Assembly (NCBI GenBank): GCA_025175895.1
Contig: CM046008.1
Span: 24,693,255-24,757,254 of the forward strand
DNA from: Wurfbainia villosa
Taxonomy: Eukaryota > Streptophyta > Magnoliopsida > Zingiberales > Zingiberaceae
DNA: 64,000 nucleotides
Reading direction: 5' to 3'
Below, piece by piece: positions 22,737 through 34,200 of the stretch. The translations under genes and the position numbers were made by a program. Within the stretch, counting starts at the first letter, position 1, and every line of letters starts with the position of its first letter. The notes beneath the pieces are model-generated. The model ran no database searches, was not told the DNA's origin, and saw only the letters and a list, made by a program, of their open reading frames with translations.

Positions 22737-22923
22737 TGAAGGTAGGAAACTTCACTTCCCACTTCAACTCGGTTGCTTGTTCATGGCGATCCTGTCTTCG
22801 TCCATGGATTAAAAAAAAATAATCCATGACAATTAGGAATTACCCAAGCTACCGTTCCATCGTCGTGCTATCCGATTAGAGTGGTCACTTGAACAAACTT
22901 ATTGTTCAAGCTACCTACCTCTA
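22737..22923 (-). repeat. 5' LTR of D, U5 end
   Basis: Matches 14395-14580. It is interrupted by element C at the TSD CTCTA (22919-22923) and continues at 32103. Confidence 0.88.
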
Positions 22924-23868
22924 TGTTGGGATGTATACTAAAAGCCTAGCTCTTTTGTATGAATATTTTTATTTTGAAATAAAGAATCACATGATCATTG
23001 TTTGCACTCTATATTTATTATATGTGTGCATATTGTCTAATACTTTACATTGTAGATAACATGGTGCTTGGTGTGGCACAGAAGATCATGTTATCAGTCT
23101 CTTGTAGAATATAAGTAGAGACTCACAACCAAGATGGTTTTGGACAAACCATTGGCATGGTTGTAGTGTAGCTTGGTATTAGTTTGTCTTGAACATAGAG
23201 TTACACTAGTACACTTAGGTGTATTGAGCAGGACCGACATAGAGGTGATTCAATTTATTGCTAACTACATAATTGAATCGGACCTCGGATATTATGTTGT
23301 ACATGCTCTTAAACCCGATATAATAACGGGCACATGTACTTAGTATTTGTTTCTTTGATTTACCAAAGGGTGAGATTTAAATGGATTAAATCAATATGTC
23401 CGGTAAGTTGGGAAATGATATTATTTACATGGTATGTCGTTAATTATAGGAGGAAACCGTGTCCTATATATTAGGTTGATGATGTCCCTTTGAGGAGCTC
23501 ATAAGGTTCATCATGTAAACCCTGCAGGTTGACTTAGTCAACATGATGATAAGGTTGAGTGGTACAACTCGAGGAGTTAGATGTTAATTGATTGATGGTC
23601 AATAAATTAATTAATTGACGGACATTCGATATCTTAAACACGGGGAGATGGATGTACAAATAATGTATGGAGCCCATATTAATTTATGGGGGTTGGTGAG
23701 GTAATTCAATGATGATCCTCTAGTGGAATGGAACATCATTGATGGATCAAGTTTGTGTGGTTCCGATCCATCGGGTGGCCAAGATCCAACTCCTCCTCAT
23801 GGTCTCTATCGTAGCCTATATAAACCTCATGAAGCCTAGATCCAATGATGGAAAACAAAACTCTAGAT

Positions 23869-24132
23869 CCGATGGTGGAGATTAAATCTCTAGATCCGAC
23901 GGTTGATATTAAATCTCTAGATCCTACGGTTGAGATTAAATCCCTAGAACTGACGGTGGAGATTAAATCTCTAGATCTGATGGTTGAGATTAAATCTCTA
24001 GATCCGACGGTTGAGATTAAATCCCTAGAACCGACGGTGGAGATTAAATCTCTAGATTCGACGGTTGAGATTAAATCTCTAAATCCGACGGTTGAGATTA
24101 AATCCCTAGAACCAACGGTGGAGATTAAAACA
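23869..24132 (+). repeat. 27-bp tandem repeat block in C 5' LTR, ten units
   Basis: Units read GAGATTAAATCTCTAGATCC followed by GACGGTT, with variants. Because 27 is a multiple of three and there is no stop, the block is open as repeated VEIKSLDPT and gives an ORF of 247 codons (23845-24588). I do not call this a gene. Confidence 0.85.
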
Positions 24133-24149
24133 AGGCTTAAGCCTAACTC

Positions 24150-24157
24150 TATAAAAA
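24150..24157 (+). promoter_or_regulatory. TATA box of C 5' LTR
   Basis: TATAAAAA follows directly after the 27-bp repeats; the same motif is at 31226-31233 in the 3' LTR. The position marks the probable U3/R border. Confidence 0.65.
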
Positions 24158-25027
24158 GGGGCTTAAGGTGGGCGGCAAAAAGAAGGGGTTGGTTTTGGAA
24201 ATTAGGGTTTTGCCTATCAATAGCTTGGGCGGCAAGAAACCCTAAGGAGGAAACCCTAATTAGATTAGGGTTTGGCTCTTTGGTTGGGCGGCTAGGGTTT
24301 GCAAGAAGGTGGGCAGCAACTATAGGAGAGGAGCTCTTCTTCTTCCTAGGGTGTGGCCGGCTCCTTCCTCTTCTTCCCTCTACCTTGGTCGACGCTCAAC
24401 CTATTCCTCTTCTCCTCTTCTTTTCCTCTTGGCCGGTGGCACAAAGGAGCTTGGGATTGTTCCCTTGTTCGGTTCCTTGGTTGGCCATCTTGTTCTCTCT
24501 ATTCTTGGGGCCGGCGGCATCAATCCTTTGTGGATTGGTGTTTGGCTCAAGCAAGAAGGGAAGGAGACTTCTTCTTTATTTCGATTGAAGAAGATCTAGG
24601 AAGCTTCAACTTGTGGAGGATCTTCACCCACATGATGTCTACAAGGAGGTTAGGACATACGATAGAAGATCAAGAGGTATAAAAGTTTTACAAGTTTTAT
24701 TATTGATCTTTGCATGTTTTTATTAATATGTTTATGTATGTGTTGATTATACATGTCTACATCCATATGTATTTGTATAATCATGGACCCCGGAGATAAA
24801 CACAAAAACCGGCGATCCGTCCGTCGTCTCTTCCGCGGCTAATCGACTAGAAGAGTTGTGTTGCTTGAACAACTAGTTTGTTCAAGAGATCGCTCAAGTC
24901 GTTAGCACGACGACGAATTGATTGTGCTTAGGAAACTCATCCCATCTGGATTAGTTTTCATTAGTGAAAATTTTAATCCGGGAACATGGGAGCCAATGAG
25001 TCTCCGAGCACAATGCCACCATCAAAT

Positions 25028-25040
25028 TGGTATCAGAGCC
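25028..25040 (+). other. Primer binding site of C
   Basis: TGGTATCAGAGCC, 3 bp after the LTR end. Confidence 0.92.
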
Positions 25041-26090
25041 ACGGTTTCCGGTTTTGTGTGTTTTGGATTCGGTTACTTTCATGCACTTATCATATATTAT
25101 GTATGCCGGATGATAGTAGGATGTGCGTAGGATAACTTTTTTGTTGCACGCATATGTTCCAACTATTATGGCTATATATGTGTGTATGTGATTGCATGTG
25201 TGTGTGATTGTATATTATTTGAATCCTCAGGGTTGACGAGGCTAAATTAGTATTTAATTTTTGTAATTAAATATGACATTGTTTAGCCACTCATTTTAGT
25301 TTACTTTCGATCTAGATTATTTGTACACTTCTTCATGGAGTATAGGTTCGATGGATGTAAATTAAAATAGTTTATCTTGGCTTGGATCTCTTTGGTGACT
25401 TGCGCATGGGAAAAGGTGGAGCGGACGAGGTGGCGACACGACGGGACGCATATTGGAGAACAATGCCATAATAGTTGGGAAAATTTTGATTTTTTCCATA
25501 TTTATTGCTGATTTGTTTTATATGCATGTTGTGTGTGCTTGAAAATTCCTCACTGTCAATTTACTAAGTGGGAGAGGGACATTTTAATTAATTCCCGCAG
25601 CCTCCATTACAATTTGACGTGTGATGCAACAAACTTGCGTGTCGGCTCTGAGTGCCTTCCTCCCCATCGGATGAGTTTGTTTGCGGATCACTAGGTCAAA
25701 TAATGGTTATAGGAAATTATTTAGGAGCATGTGTACTTCCCCATCGGTAAGACACATAATCCGAGATAATTCCCTTAGTATCGTGTAAAGGTGCACACTT
25801 AGATGCAAATAAAAAGTATCCTCCCCATCGGAGTCACTGCTTTTATTTGTAGGGCCAAAGAGGAACCAACTATTAATTTTATTTGTCAAAAAGTAAGGTT
25901 GACAAGATAATAAAATTAATGGGTTAAACCTCCTCTTACAAATGTAGAATTCGTATACGTCCACACTATCGTGGCATGCGATATTCTCGGTGTTTTGAGG
26001 TGTTGGTTGATTTCGAAATTTTATTGTTTGAGGAATCAATGATATTTGAAATCTAATATTTTGATCATTGTGATTCTTAGGATTTTTCAA
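25041..26090 (+). other. C leader between primer site and gag
   Basis: Non-coding RNA leader of about 1.05 kb. It contains three copies of TCCCCATCGG (25661, 25737 and 25822), conserved in order in D, F and G; candidates for packaging or dimerisation signals. Confidence 0.7.
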
Positions 26091-26928
26091 ATGGCTTTCA
26101 ACCCACTTGCTGTGATATTGAATGAAAATAAACTTACTGGAACAAATTATATTGATTGGAAAAGAAATTTGGATATTGTCTTAACTACAGAGGAGTAAAA
26201 ATTTGTACTCTTCGAGGTCTGTCCTCCTAAGCCCACCGATGACTCTGATAAAAAGGAGAAAGAGAGTTATAAGAAATGGATCAAGGCAGATGAGATGGCG
26301 CGGTTTTACATTTTGGCATCTATGTCAAATGTGCTGCAACATCAGCATCAGGCCATGGCGATGTCTTATGACATGATGCTCAATCTCAAGAAACTTTTTG
26401 GACATCAGACTAGGGCAGCCAGACAGGAGGCTATGAGGAACTTGATGACGACCACCATGATCGAGGGAACACCCGTCAAGGACCATGTTCTCAAGATGAT
26501 GGCTCATCTGAATGAGATGGAAGTCCTCAGAGCTGAGATCGATGGGGAAACCCAGGTCGATATCATTCGCCAGTCTTTGCCTAGGAGTTTTGAGCAGTTC
26601 CGCCTCAACTACAACATGAACAAGAGGTTGTATTCGTTGGCGGAGCTTCTGACAGAACTCCATGCGGCAGAGGGGATTTTTCATCAAAGCGCTCAAGCCA
26701 TGGTTGCTCAGAAGGTTTCTTCTTCTAAACCGAAAGGGAAGAAGAAGCAAGGTGGAGCAAAGAAAGTGGCAGCAGGACCTCAAGCAGGAGTGAAGAAGCC
26801 AAAAGGCAAGTGTTTCACTTGCAAGCAGACTGGACATTGGAAGGCGGACTGTCCTCGCCGAAAGAATAAAGGTATATCTTCTTGTTTAGTTGTTGAAACA
26901 TGTTTAGCGGTGTTATCTACCAGTACCT
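26091..26928 (+). pseudogene. gag: C Gag (capsid and nucleocapsid)
   Basis: Starts at ATG 26091 (MAFNPLAVILNENKLTG), which matches the D start. A stop TAA at 26196-26198 replaces a Tyr codon; the rest is open from 26199. Order: NYIDWKRNLDIVL, the UBN2 core (ARFYILASMSNVLQHQH to FEQFRLNYNMNKRLYSLAELLTEL, 26295-26660), a Lys-rich linker, and the CCHC knuckle CFTCKQTGHWKADC at 26811-26852. It is fused in frame with pol. Only this one lesion disrupts gag. Confidence 0.85.
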
Positions 26929-28420
26929 GGTGTGTAGATATAGGAGCCACTGATCATGTCTGCAATACTTTGCAGGGGTTCCAGGAAACCCGACGACTAG
27001 CTGAGGGAGAGATTACCGTCTTCATGGGCAATGCTTCAAATGTGGCGGCTATTGCAGTGGGAGACATTTATTTATCTTTTGATAGGAATAAAGTTTTGGT
27101 TTTGATAAATTGTCTTTATGTACCTACTTTTAGAAAGAATCTAATTTCAGTTTCTAAATTGTTTCTGGATGGATATTCTGTTTCTTTTAATGACAAAGTT
27201 GTTATAAAAAGAAATAGGGAGATTATCTGTTCTCGTACATTGGTTGGCAATTTGTACACTCTTGAATCGAAAACTCCCACGATGCATATAGAAGTGAATA
27301 ACTCATCTTCTAAGTCTAATAAGAGAAAAGAACCTTCGAAAATGAACCAGACATATCTTTGGCACCTAAGACTTGGTCATATTAACCTGAGTAGAATTCA
27401 AAGGTTGATAGCTGATGGACCCTTGGGTTTATTAGTGGTGGAAGACCTCCCAACCTGTGAGTCTTGCTTGGAAGGTAAGATGACCAAGAGGCCTTTTAAG
27501 GCTAAGGGGTATAGAGCCAAAGATGTATTGGAATTGGTTCATTCTGATTTGTGCGGTCCTATGTCTATCCAGGCCAGAGGTGGCTTTGAATACTTTGTCT
27601 CTTTTATAGATAATTATTCAAGGTATGGATACATTTACTTGATGCGCCGCAAGTCTGAATGCTTTGACAGGTTCAAAGAATTCAAGGCTGATGTGGAGAA
27701 CCGTCAAGGTAAAAGTATCAAGACACTACAATCTGATCGTGGTGGTGAGTACCTCTTGGGAGTGTTTAGGAGTTACTTATCAGAGGCTGGGATTCAATCC
27801 CAATTGTCCGCACCTGGCACATCCCAACAGAATGGTATGGCGGAGCGAAGGAATAGGACTCTTATGGAGATGGTCAGATCGATGATGAGTTATTCTGAGT
27901 TACCTGATTCGTTCTAGGGGTTTACTCTGGAAACGATAGCACACATTCTTAACTTGGTTCCATCTAAGTCAGTACCCTCTACTCCCACAGAATTGTGGAA
28001 TGGGCGAAAGCCTAGTCTAAGACATATTCGGATTTGGGGTAGTCCAGCACATGTGCTGAAGGGAGATGCTGGTAAGTTGGAATCTCGTACAGAAGTACGC
28101 TTGTTTGTTGGCTACCCTAAGGTAATGAAGGGTGGTTTGTTCTATAGTCCTAGAGATCAGAAGGTGATCATGAGTACGAATGCCCAATTTCTAGAGGAGG
28201 ACTATGTGATGAACCACAAGCCCACGAGTAGAATTGTTCATGAGGAGTTGACAGGGGAAGTCCCGACTTCAGTAACACCGGTACAAGAGGAAATACCACA
28301 AGTCACTGTACCGTGTGTCATAGAGCATACACAGGAGGCACCTCATTGTAGTGGGAGGGTTGTTAGACAACCCATGAGATTCATGTTCTTGGGAGTCTTC
28401 GGACTTAGTTCCTGGTAAAC
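26929..28420 (+). pseudogene. pol: C protease and integrase
   Basis: In frame with gag. The protease active site reads WCVDIGATDHVCN; the usual DTG is DIG (Thr to Ile), which should abolish the aspartic protease. The GAG-pre-integrase part has YLWHLRLGHINLSRIQRL and CESCLEGK. The integrase core is complete with HSDLCGPMS, LQSDRGGEYL and [16 protein letters not shown] (the D, D and E). A TAG at 27915-27917 replaces the Trp of FWG (a G-to-A change). The C-terminal integrase part continues to about 28395, where two bases are missing (GGGAGTCTTC against GGGAGAATCTTC in D), shifting the frame before RT. Confidence 0.85.
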
Positions 28421-29460
28421 ATGAACCTGATCCCTGGACATATGACGAGGCACTCCAAGATAGAGATGCGGTATCTTGGCAAAGAGCGATGAATTCAGAG
28501 ATAGAATCTATGGATTCTAATCATGTCTGGGAGCTAGTAGAACCACCCGATGGTATGAAAGCCATTGGATGCAAGTGGATCTACAAGAGAAAGAGAGGAG
28601 TAGACGGGAAGGTTGAGACCTTCAAAGCTAGGCTTGTTGCGAAAGGGTATACTCAGAAAGAGGGTATCGATTATGAGGAGACCTTTTCACCGGTAGCTAT
28701 GCTTAAGTCTATCCGGATTCTCTTATCTATTGTTGCTCATGAGGATTATGATATTTGGTAGATGGATGTCAAGACAGCTTTCCTTAATGGAAGTCTTGAG
28801 GAAAACATCTATATGAAGCTACCAGAGGGATTCATTGCAAAGGGCAAAGAGCATCTTGTGTGTAAGCTTAATCGGTCCATTTATGGATTGAAGCAAGCTT
28901 CTAGATCTTGGAACATCCGCTTTGATGAGGTAATCCAGTCATATGGATTTATTCAAAGTCCGGATGAGCCTTGTGTATACAAGAGATGTGATGGAAACGT
29001 AGTGGTATTTCTTGTACTATACGTAGATGACATTTTGTTAGTTGGCAACAATATCAGAGTGTTATTAGACGTAAGGGTATGGTTGTCCAAACAGTTTGAT
29101 ATGAAGGACTTGGGAGAAGTGGGACACATCCTTGGGATCAAGGTGATAAGGGATCGCAAGAAAAGGATGTTGTGCTTATCTCAAGCTTCATATATTGACA
29201 TTATCCTTGATCGTTTTAGCATGCAGAACTCCAAGAAAGGTTTTCTACCTTTTAGGCATGGAGTACCTTTATCTAAAGAGATGTGTCCCAAAACATCAAA
29301 GGAGATAGAGGAGATGAAGGTGGTTCCTTATGCTTGGCGATGGAAGCCTCATGTATGCTATGCTATGTCACGAGACCCGGATATCTGCTTTTCGTAGGCA
29401 TGGTTAGCGAATATCGAGTAATCTGGATAGGGACATTGGACTGTGCGGTAAAGCATATAT
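28421..29460 (+). pseudogene. pol: C reverse transcriptase
   Basis: RT of the copia type: [43 protein letters not shown], the catalytic box YVDDILLVGN (intact), LSKQFDMKDLGEVGHILGIKV and SQASYIDIILDRFSMQNSKKGF. A TAG at 28759-28761 replaces the Gln of the conserved W-Q-M-D (C to T). From 29330 to 29460 several 1-2 base changes shift the frame. They sit at places where D and F have CAG or CTG (for example GGCAGTAGG here GGCGATGG), so they may be sequence errors. Confidence 0.82.
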
Positions 29461-29995
29461 TGAAGTACACGAGAAGGACTAGGGATTATATCTTTGGTTT
29501 ATCAGGCGGATCAATTAGTCACTGTGGTTACTGGTTGATTTCCAATCAGATAATGACAACAGTAAGTCTACCTCGGGGTTTGTGTTTACTTTTGGAGGTA
29601 GAGCCATAGTATGGAGGAGTGTCAAGCAGAAATGCATGGCGGACTCTACCATGGAAGCTGAGTATGTGGCAGCCTCTGAGGTAGCCAAGGAAGCTGTATG
29701 GCTCAGGAACTTCTTGATGGACTTGGATGTGATTCCTGGTTTACCCAGAACTATCACAATTTATTGTGATAACAGTGGTGCAGTTGTAAACTCGAAGGAA
29801 CCACGAGCCCATAAGGCGAGTAAACACATAGAGCGCAAGTACCACCTGATACGAGAGATCGTAAAGCGAGGAGAAGTAGCAGTCACCAAGATTGCATCAG
29901 AGGATAACCTGGCGGATCCATTCACTAAGGCCCTTCCAGCGAAAGCGTTTGATAGGCATGTGGAGTACATGGGGATCAGATGTATGGCAATGTGA
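29461..29995 (+). CDS. pol: C RNase H
   Basis: Open from 29582 to 29995 (137 codons); it degrades the RNA strand of the hybrid. Seen: the MEAEYVAASEVAKEAVWL Glu box, YCDNSGAV Asp box, KASKHIERKYHLIRE and the terminal DPFTKALPAKAFDRHVEYMG. It ends with TGA, 31 bp before the 3' LTR. The first part (29461-29581) is frame-shifted. F and G contain the same domain and D has lost it. Confidence 0.82.
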
Positions 29996-30028
29996 TGACA
30001 GCATAGTCTTTTAGTATAAGTGAGAAAT

Positions 30029-32097
30029 TGTTGGGATGTATACTGAAAGCCTAGCTCTTTTGTATGAACATTTTTATTTTGAAATAATGAATCACATGAT
30101 CATTGTTTGCACTTTATATTTATTATATGTGTGCATATTGTCTAATACTTTACATTGTAGATAACATGGTGCTTGGTGTGGCATAGAAGATCATGTTATC
30201 AGTCCCTTGTAGAATATAAGTAGAGGCTCACAACCAAGATGGTTTTGGACAAACCATTGGCAAGGTTGTAGTGTAGCTTGGTATTGGTTTGTCTTGAACA
30301 TAGAGTTACACTAGTACACTTAGGTGTATTGAGCAGGACCGACATAGAGGTGATTCAATTTATTGCTGACTACATAATTGAATCGGACCTCGGATATTAT
30401 GTTGTACATGCTCTTAATCCCGATATAATAATGGGCACATGTACTTAGTATTTATTTCTTTGATTTACCAGAGGGTGAGATTTCTATGGATTAAATCAAT
30501 ATGCCTGGTAAGTTGGGAAATGATATTATTTACATGGTGTGTCGTTGATTATAGGAGGAAACCGTGTCCTATATATTAGGTTGATGATGTCCCCTTGAGG
30601 AGCTCATAAGGTTCATCATGTAAACCTGAGTTGACTTAGTCAACATGATGATAAGGTTGAGTGGTACTACTCGAGGAGTTAGATGTTAATTGATTGATGG
30701 TCAGTAAATCAATTAATTGACGGACATTCGATATCTTAAACACGGGGAGATGGATGTACAAATAATGTATGGAGCCCATATTAATTTATGGGGGTTGGTG
30801 AGGTAATTCAATGATGATCCTCTAGTGGAATGGAACATCATTGATAGATCACGTTTGTGTGGTTCCGATCCATCGGGTGGCCAAGATCCAACTCCTCCTC
30901 ATGGTCCCTATCGTAGCCTAATATAAACCTTATGAAGCCTAGATCCAATGATGGAAAACAAAACTCTAGATCCGATGGTGGAGATTAAATCTCTAGATCC
31001 TACGGTTGAGATTAAATCTCTAGATTCGACAGTTGAGATTAAATACCTAGAACCGACGGTGGAGATTAAATCTCTAGATCCGACAGTTGAGATTAAATCC
31101 CTAGAACCGACGGTGGAGATTAAATCTCTAGATCCGACGGTTGAGATTAAATCTCTAGATCCGACGGTTGAGATTAAATCCCTAGAACTAACGATTGAGA
31201 TTAAAACAAGGATTAAGCCTAACTCTATAAAAAGGGGCTTAAGGTGGGCGGCAAAAAGAAGGGGTTGGTTTTGGAAATTAGGGTTTTGCCTATCAATAGC
31301 TTGGGCGGCAAGAAACCCTAAGGAGGAAACCCTAATTAGATTAGGGTTTGGCTCTTTGGTTGGGCTGCTAGGGTTTGCAAGAAGGTGTGCGGCAACTATA
31401 GGAGAGGAGCTCTTCTTCTTCCTAGGGTGTGGCCGGCTCCTTCCTCTTCTTCCCTCTACCTTGGTCGGCGCTCAACCTATTCCTCTTCTCCTCTTCTTTT
31501 CCTCTTGGCCGGCGGCACAAAGGAGCTAGGGATTGTTCCCTTGTTCGATTCCTTGGTTGGCCATCTTGTTCTCTCTATTCTTTGGGCCGGCGGAATCAAT
31601 CCTTTGTGGATTGGTGGTTGGCTCAAGCAAGAAGGGAAGGAGAGTTCTTCTTTCTTTCGATTGAAGAAGATCTAGGAAGCTTCAACATGTAGAGGATCTT
31701 CGTTGACACGAAGTCTACAAGGAGGTTAGGACATACGATAGAAGATCAAGAGGTATAAAAGTTTTACAAGTTTTATTATTGATCTTTGCATGTTTTTATT
31801 AATATGTTTATGTATGTGTTGATAATACATGTCTACATCCATATGTATTTGTATAATCATGGACCCCGAAGATAAACACAAAAATCGGTGATCCGTCCGT
31901 CGTCTCTTCCGTGGCTAATCGACTAGAAGATTTGTTGGTGAACAACTAGTTTGTTCAAGCGATCGCTCAAGTCGTTAGCACAACGACGAATTGGTTGAGC
32001 TTAGGAAACTCATCCCATCCGGATTAGTTTTCATTAGTGAAAATTTTAATCCGGGGACATGGGAGCCAACGAGTCTCCGAGCACAATGCCACAATCA
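30029..32097 (+). repeat. 3' LTR of C
   Basis: Close match to 22924-25024, with nine instead of ten 27-bp units (30966-31206). The preceding purine-rich GTGAGAAATTG is a weak PPT; relatives have GTGGGAGAT. The TATA box is at 31226. Confidence 0.92.
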
Positions 32098-32102
32098 CTC
32101 TA

Positions 32103-33826
32103 TTCTTCGAATATCCACGGAATAGATGATGTACGGATCACCGGTTTTTGTGTTTGTATTCGGGGTCCAAGTATATTAGCCACATAACAAAACATACAAC
32201 ATACAAAGAAACAAAAGAAAAGCAAAACAAGATTTATACCTCTTGTTTACCTCAAGGTCTTCTATTGCATGTCCTATCCTCCTCTTGGATGCTATGTGGG
32301 CAACGATCCTCCAAGAGATGAAGCCTACTAGATCACGGTCTTCCTTTCCTTGCTCGCTCCGAACAAGAGGAAGTATAGAAAAAAAACTCTTCTCCTATCT
32401 AGAATCGACCACCAAACCACCTTGCTTGGTGATTGCCGCCGGCCAAGGAGAGAACAAGGAGTGGTGAGAACACCGACCAAGGAAGAATCAATGGAGGGGA
32501 TGGGCGCCGGCCAAGGATGAATCAAGGGAGGGATGGGAGCCGGCCAACTCTTAGAGAAGAGAAAGGAAACCAACCTTCCACCTTGTTGCCGCCCAAGCCA
32601 AAACTTTAACCCTAGCCCCCAAAGCTTGCAGCCCCAACCCTAATCTCCCTTCAATGATGTTGCCGCCCACCCCTTAAGCCTCCTTTTATAGAACTAGGAA
32701 TAAACCTCCTTTTAAACTCCCCCGTCGATTATAGGGATTTAATCTCAACCATCGGATCTAGAGATTTAATATCAACCGTCGGATCTGAAGATTTAATCTC
32801 CACCGTCGGATCTAAAGATTTAATCTCCATCGTCGGATCTAGAGATTTAATCTCCACTGTCGGATCTAGAGATTTAATCTCCACCGTCGGATCTAGAGTT
32901 TCATTTTCCATTATCGGATCTAGGCTCCATGAGGGTTTTGATAGGATATAATAGGGACCATGAGGAGGAGTTGGATCTTGGTCACCCAATGGATCAAGCC
33001 CACATAAAGTCCGATCCATTAATGATAATCCATTCCATTAGAGGATTATCATTGATCTACCTCACCAACCCCCATAAATCAATATTGCCTCCATATATTA
33101 TTTGTACATATATCTCCCCATGTTTAAGATCTTGAATATCCGTCGATTAATTAATTTACTGACAATTAATTAATCAACATCTAACTCCATGAGTAGTACC
33201 ACTCAACCTTATCATCATGTCGGACCAAGTCCACCTGCAGGGTTTACATGATGAACCTTATGAGCTCCTTAAGGGGACATCATCATCCTAATATATAGGA
33301 CACGGTTTCCTCCTATAATCAACGACACACCATATAAATAATATCATTTCTCAACTTACCGAGCCTATCGATTTACTCTATAAATCTCTCCCATTAGTAA
33401 ATTAAAGAAATGAATACTAAGTATATGTGCCTGTTATTATATCGGGATTAAGAGCATGTACAACATAATATCTGAGATCTGATTCAATTATGTAGTCAGC
33501 AATAAATCGAATCACCTCTAAGTCGGTCCTGCTCAATACACAAAGTATACTAGTGTAATTCTATGGTCAAGACAAACCAACACCAAATCACACTACAATT
33601 ATTCCAATGGTTTGTCCATAACCATCTCGGTTGTGAGCCTTTACTTATACTTTACAAGGAACTGATAACATGATCTCCCGTGTGACACTAGACACCATGT
33701 TATCTACAATATAATGTATTAGACAATATGCATAACGATAAATATGCAAATATTGATCATGTGATTCTTATTTCAAAAATAAAGATGTTCATTCAAAAGA
33801 TAGACTTTTCAGTATACATATCAACA
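32103..33826 (-). repeat. 5' LTR of D, main part
   Basis: Continues 22737-22923 after the C insertion; ends (minus-strand start) TGTTGATATGTATACTG. The 27-bp repeats are at 32728-32900. The TSD AAATC follows at 33827-33831. Confidence 0.88.
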
Positions 33827-33831
33827 AAATC

Positions 33832-34200
33832 GTGTTTTGAATCATAATAAACTTTACATGTCATAGATCTTTGTGATTGATTTATGCCATGGTGCATGGT
33901 TATGGCCCCTTTACCCTAATGTGATTGGATGTATGTGTGTGTGTGCATGTTGTAATTCATAATATGACCTACGTGTTATGCCTTCCACTTCTATAATTCC
34001 AGTTGTACTATTAATTTGTCCTCGAATGTAACTCAAGGTTTCTCCATTGTAATGTACATGTAAACTAGTACTAGCCTACTGGATGAAGATGAGAAAGAAG
34101 ATGTAGACAACACACGACAACCAAAGGATGCACTTGGAGAAGATGCTTTCCCTAGATCTTCTCATTGCCTTGAGATGATCGTAGATTACGGGCCATCACC
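33832..34200 (+). other. H element leader, right part
   Basis: Continues 14200-14394 once D is removed. Non-coding, with a short TG run (33926-33945). No gag start or domain can be seen before E begins. Confidence 0.5.

Larger units (their letters stand above)
22924..25024 (+). repeat. 5' LTR of C
   Basis: TGTTGGGATGTATACTA to GCCACCATCA. It contains ten 27-bp tandem units (23869-24132), TATAAAAA at 24150, and AAACCCTAA/TTAGGGTTT words in the leader part of R-U5. Confidence 0.92.
22924..32097 (+). mobile_element. Element C: nearly complete Ty1/copia retrotransposon
   Basis: LTR 22924-25024, primer site 25028-25040, leader, one gag-pol frame (26091-29995), 3' LTR 30029-32097. TSD CTCTA at 22919-22923 and 32098-32102. 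The gag-protease-integrase-RT-RNase H order is that of Ty1/copia. All domains are present; a few stops and frameshifts break the frame. It lies inside D's 5' LTR and is younger than D. Confidence 0.93.
14395..33826 (-). mobile_element. Element D: Ty1/copia retrotransposon, minus strand, with nested insertions
   Basis: On the minus strand: 5' LTR (33826-32103 plus 22923-22737, split by element C), primer site 22734-22722, leader, gag, protease, integrase, RT/RNase H remnants, 3' LTR 16219-14395. The TSD AAATC is at 14390-14394 and 33827-33831. It is dead: gag has a stop, the integrase core is deleted, RT is split by a solo LTR, and most of RNase H is gone. The lineage looks Tork/Angela-like but I cannot settle it by eye. 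Confidence 0.88.

Noticed and set aside
23845..24588. 247-codon ORF in the C LTR with repeated VEIKSLDPT as a possible novel protein gene
   Set aside because: It lies in an LTR, rests on a 27-bp tandem repeat with no stop, varies in length between the two LTRs (247 and 193 codons) and has no domain.
33920..33945. TG microsatellite as a regulatory site
   Set aside because: Too short and imperfect; no other support.
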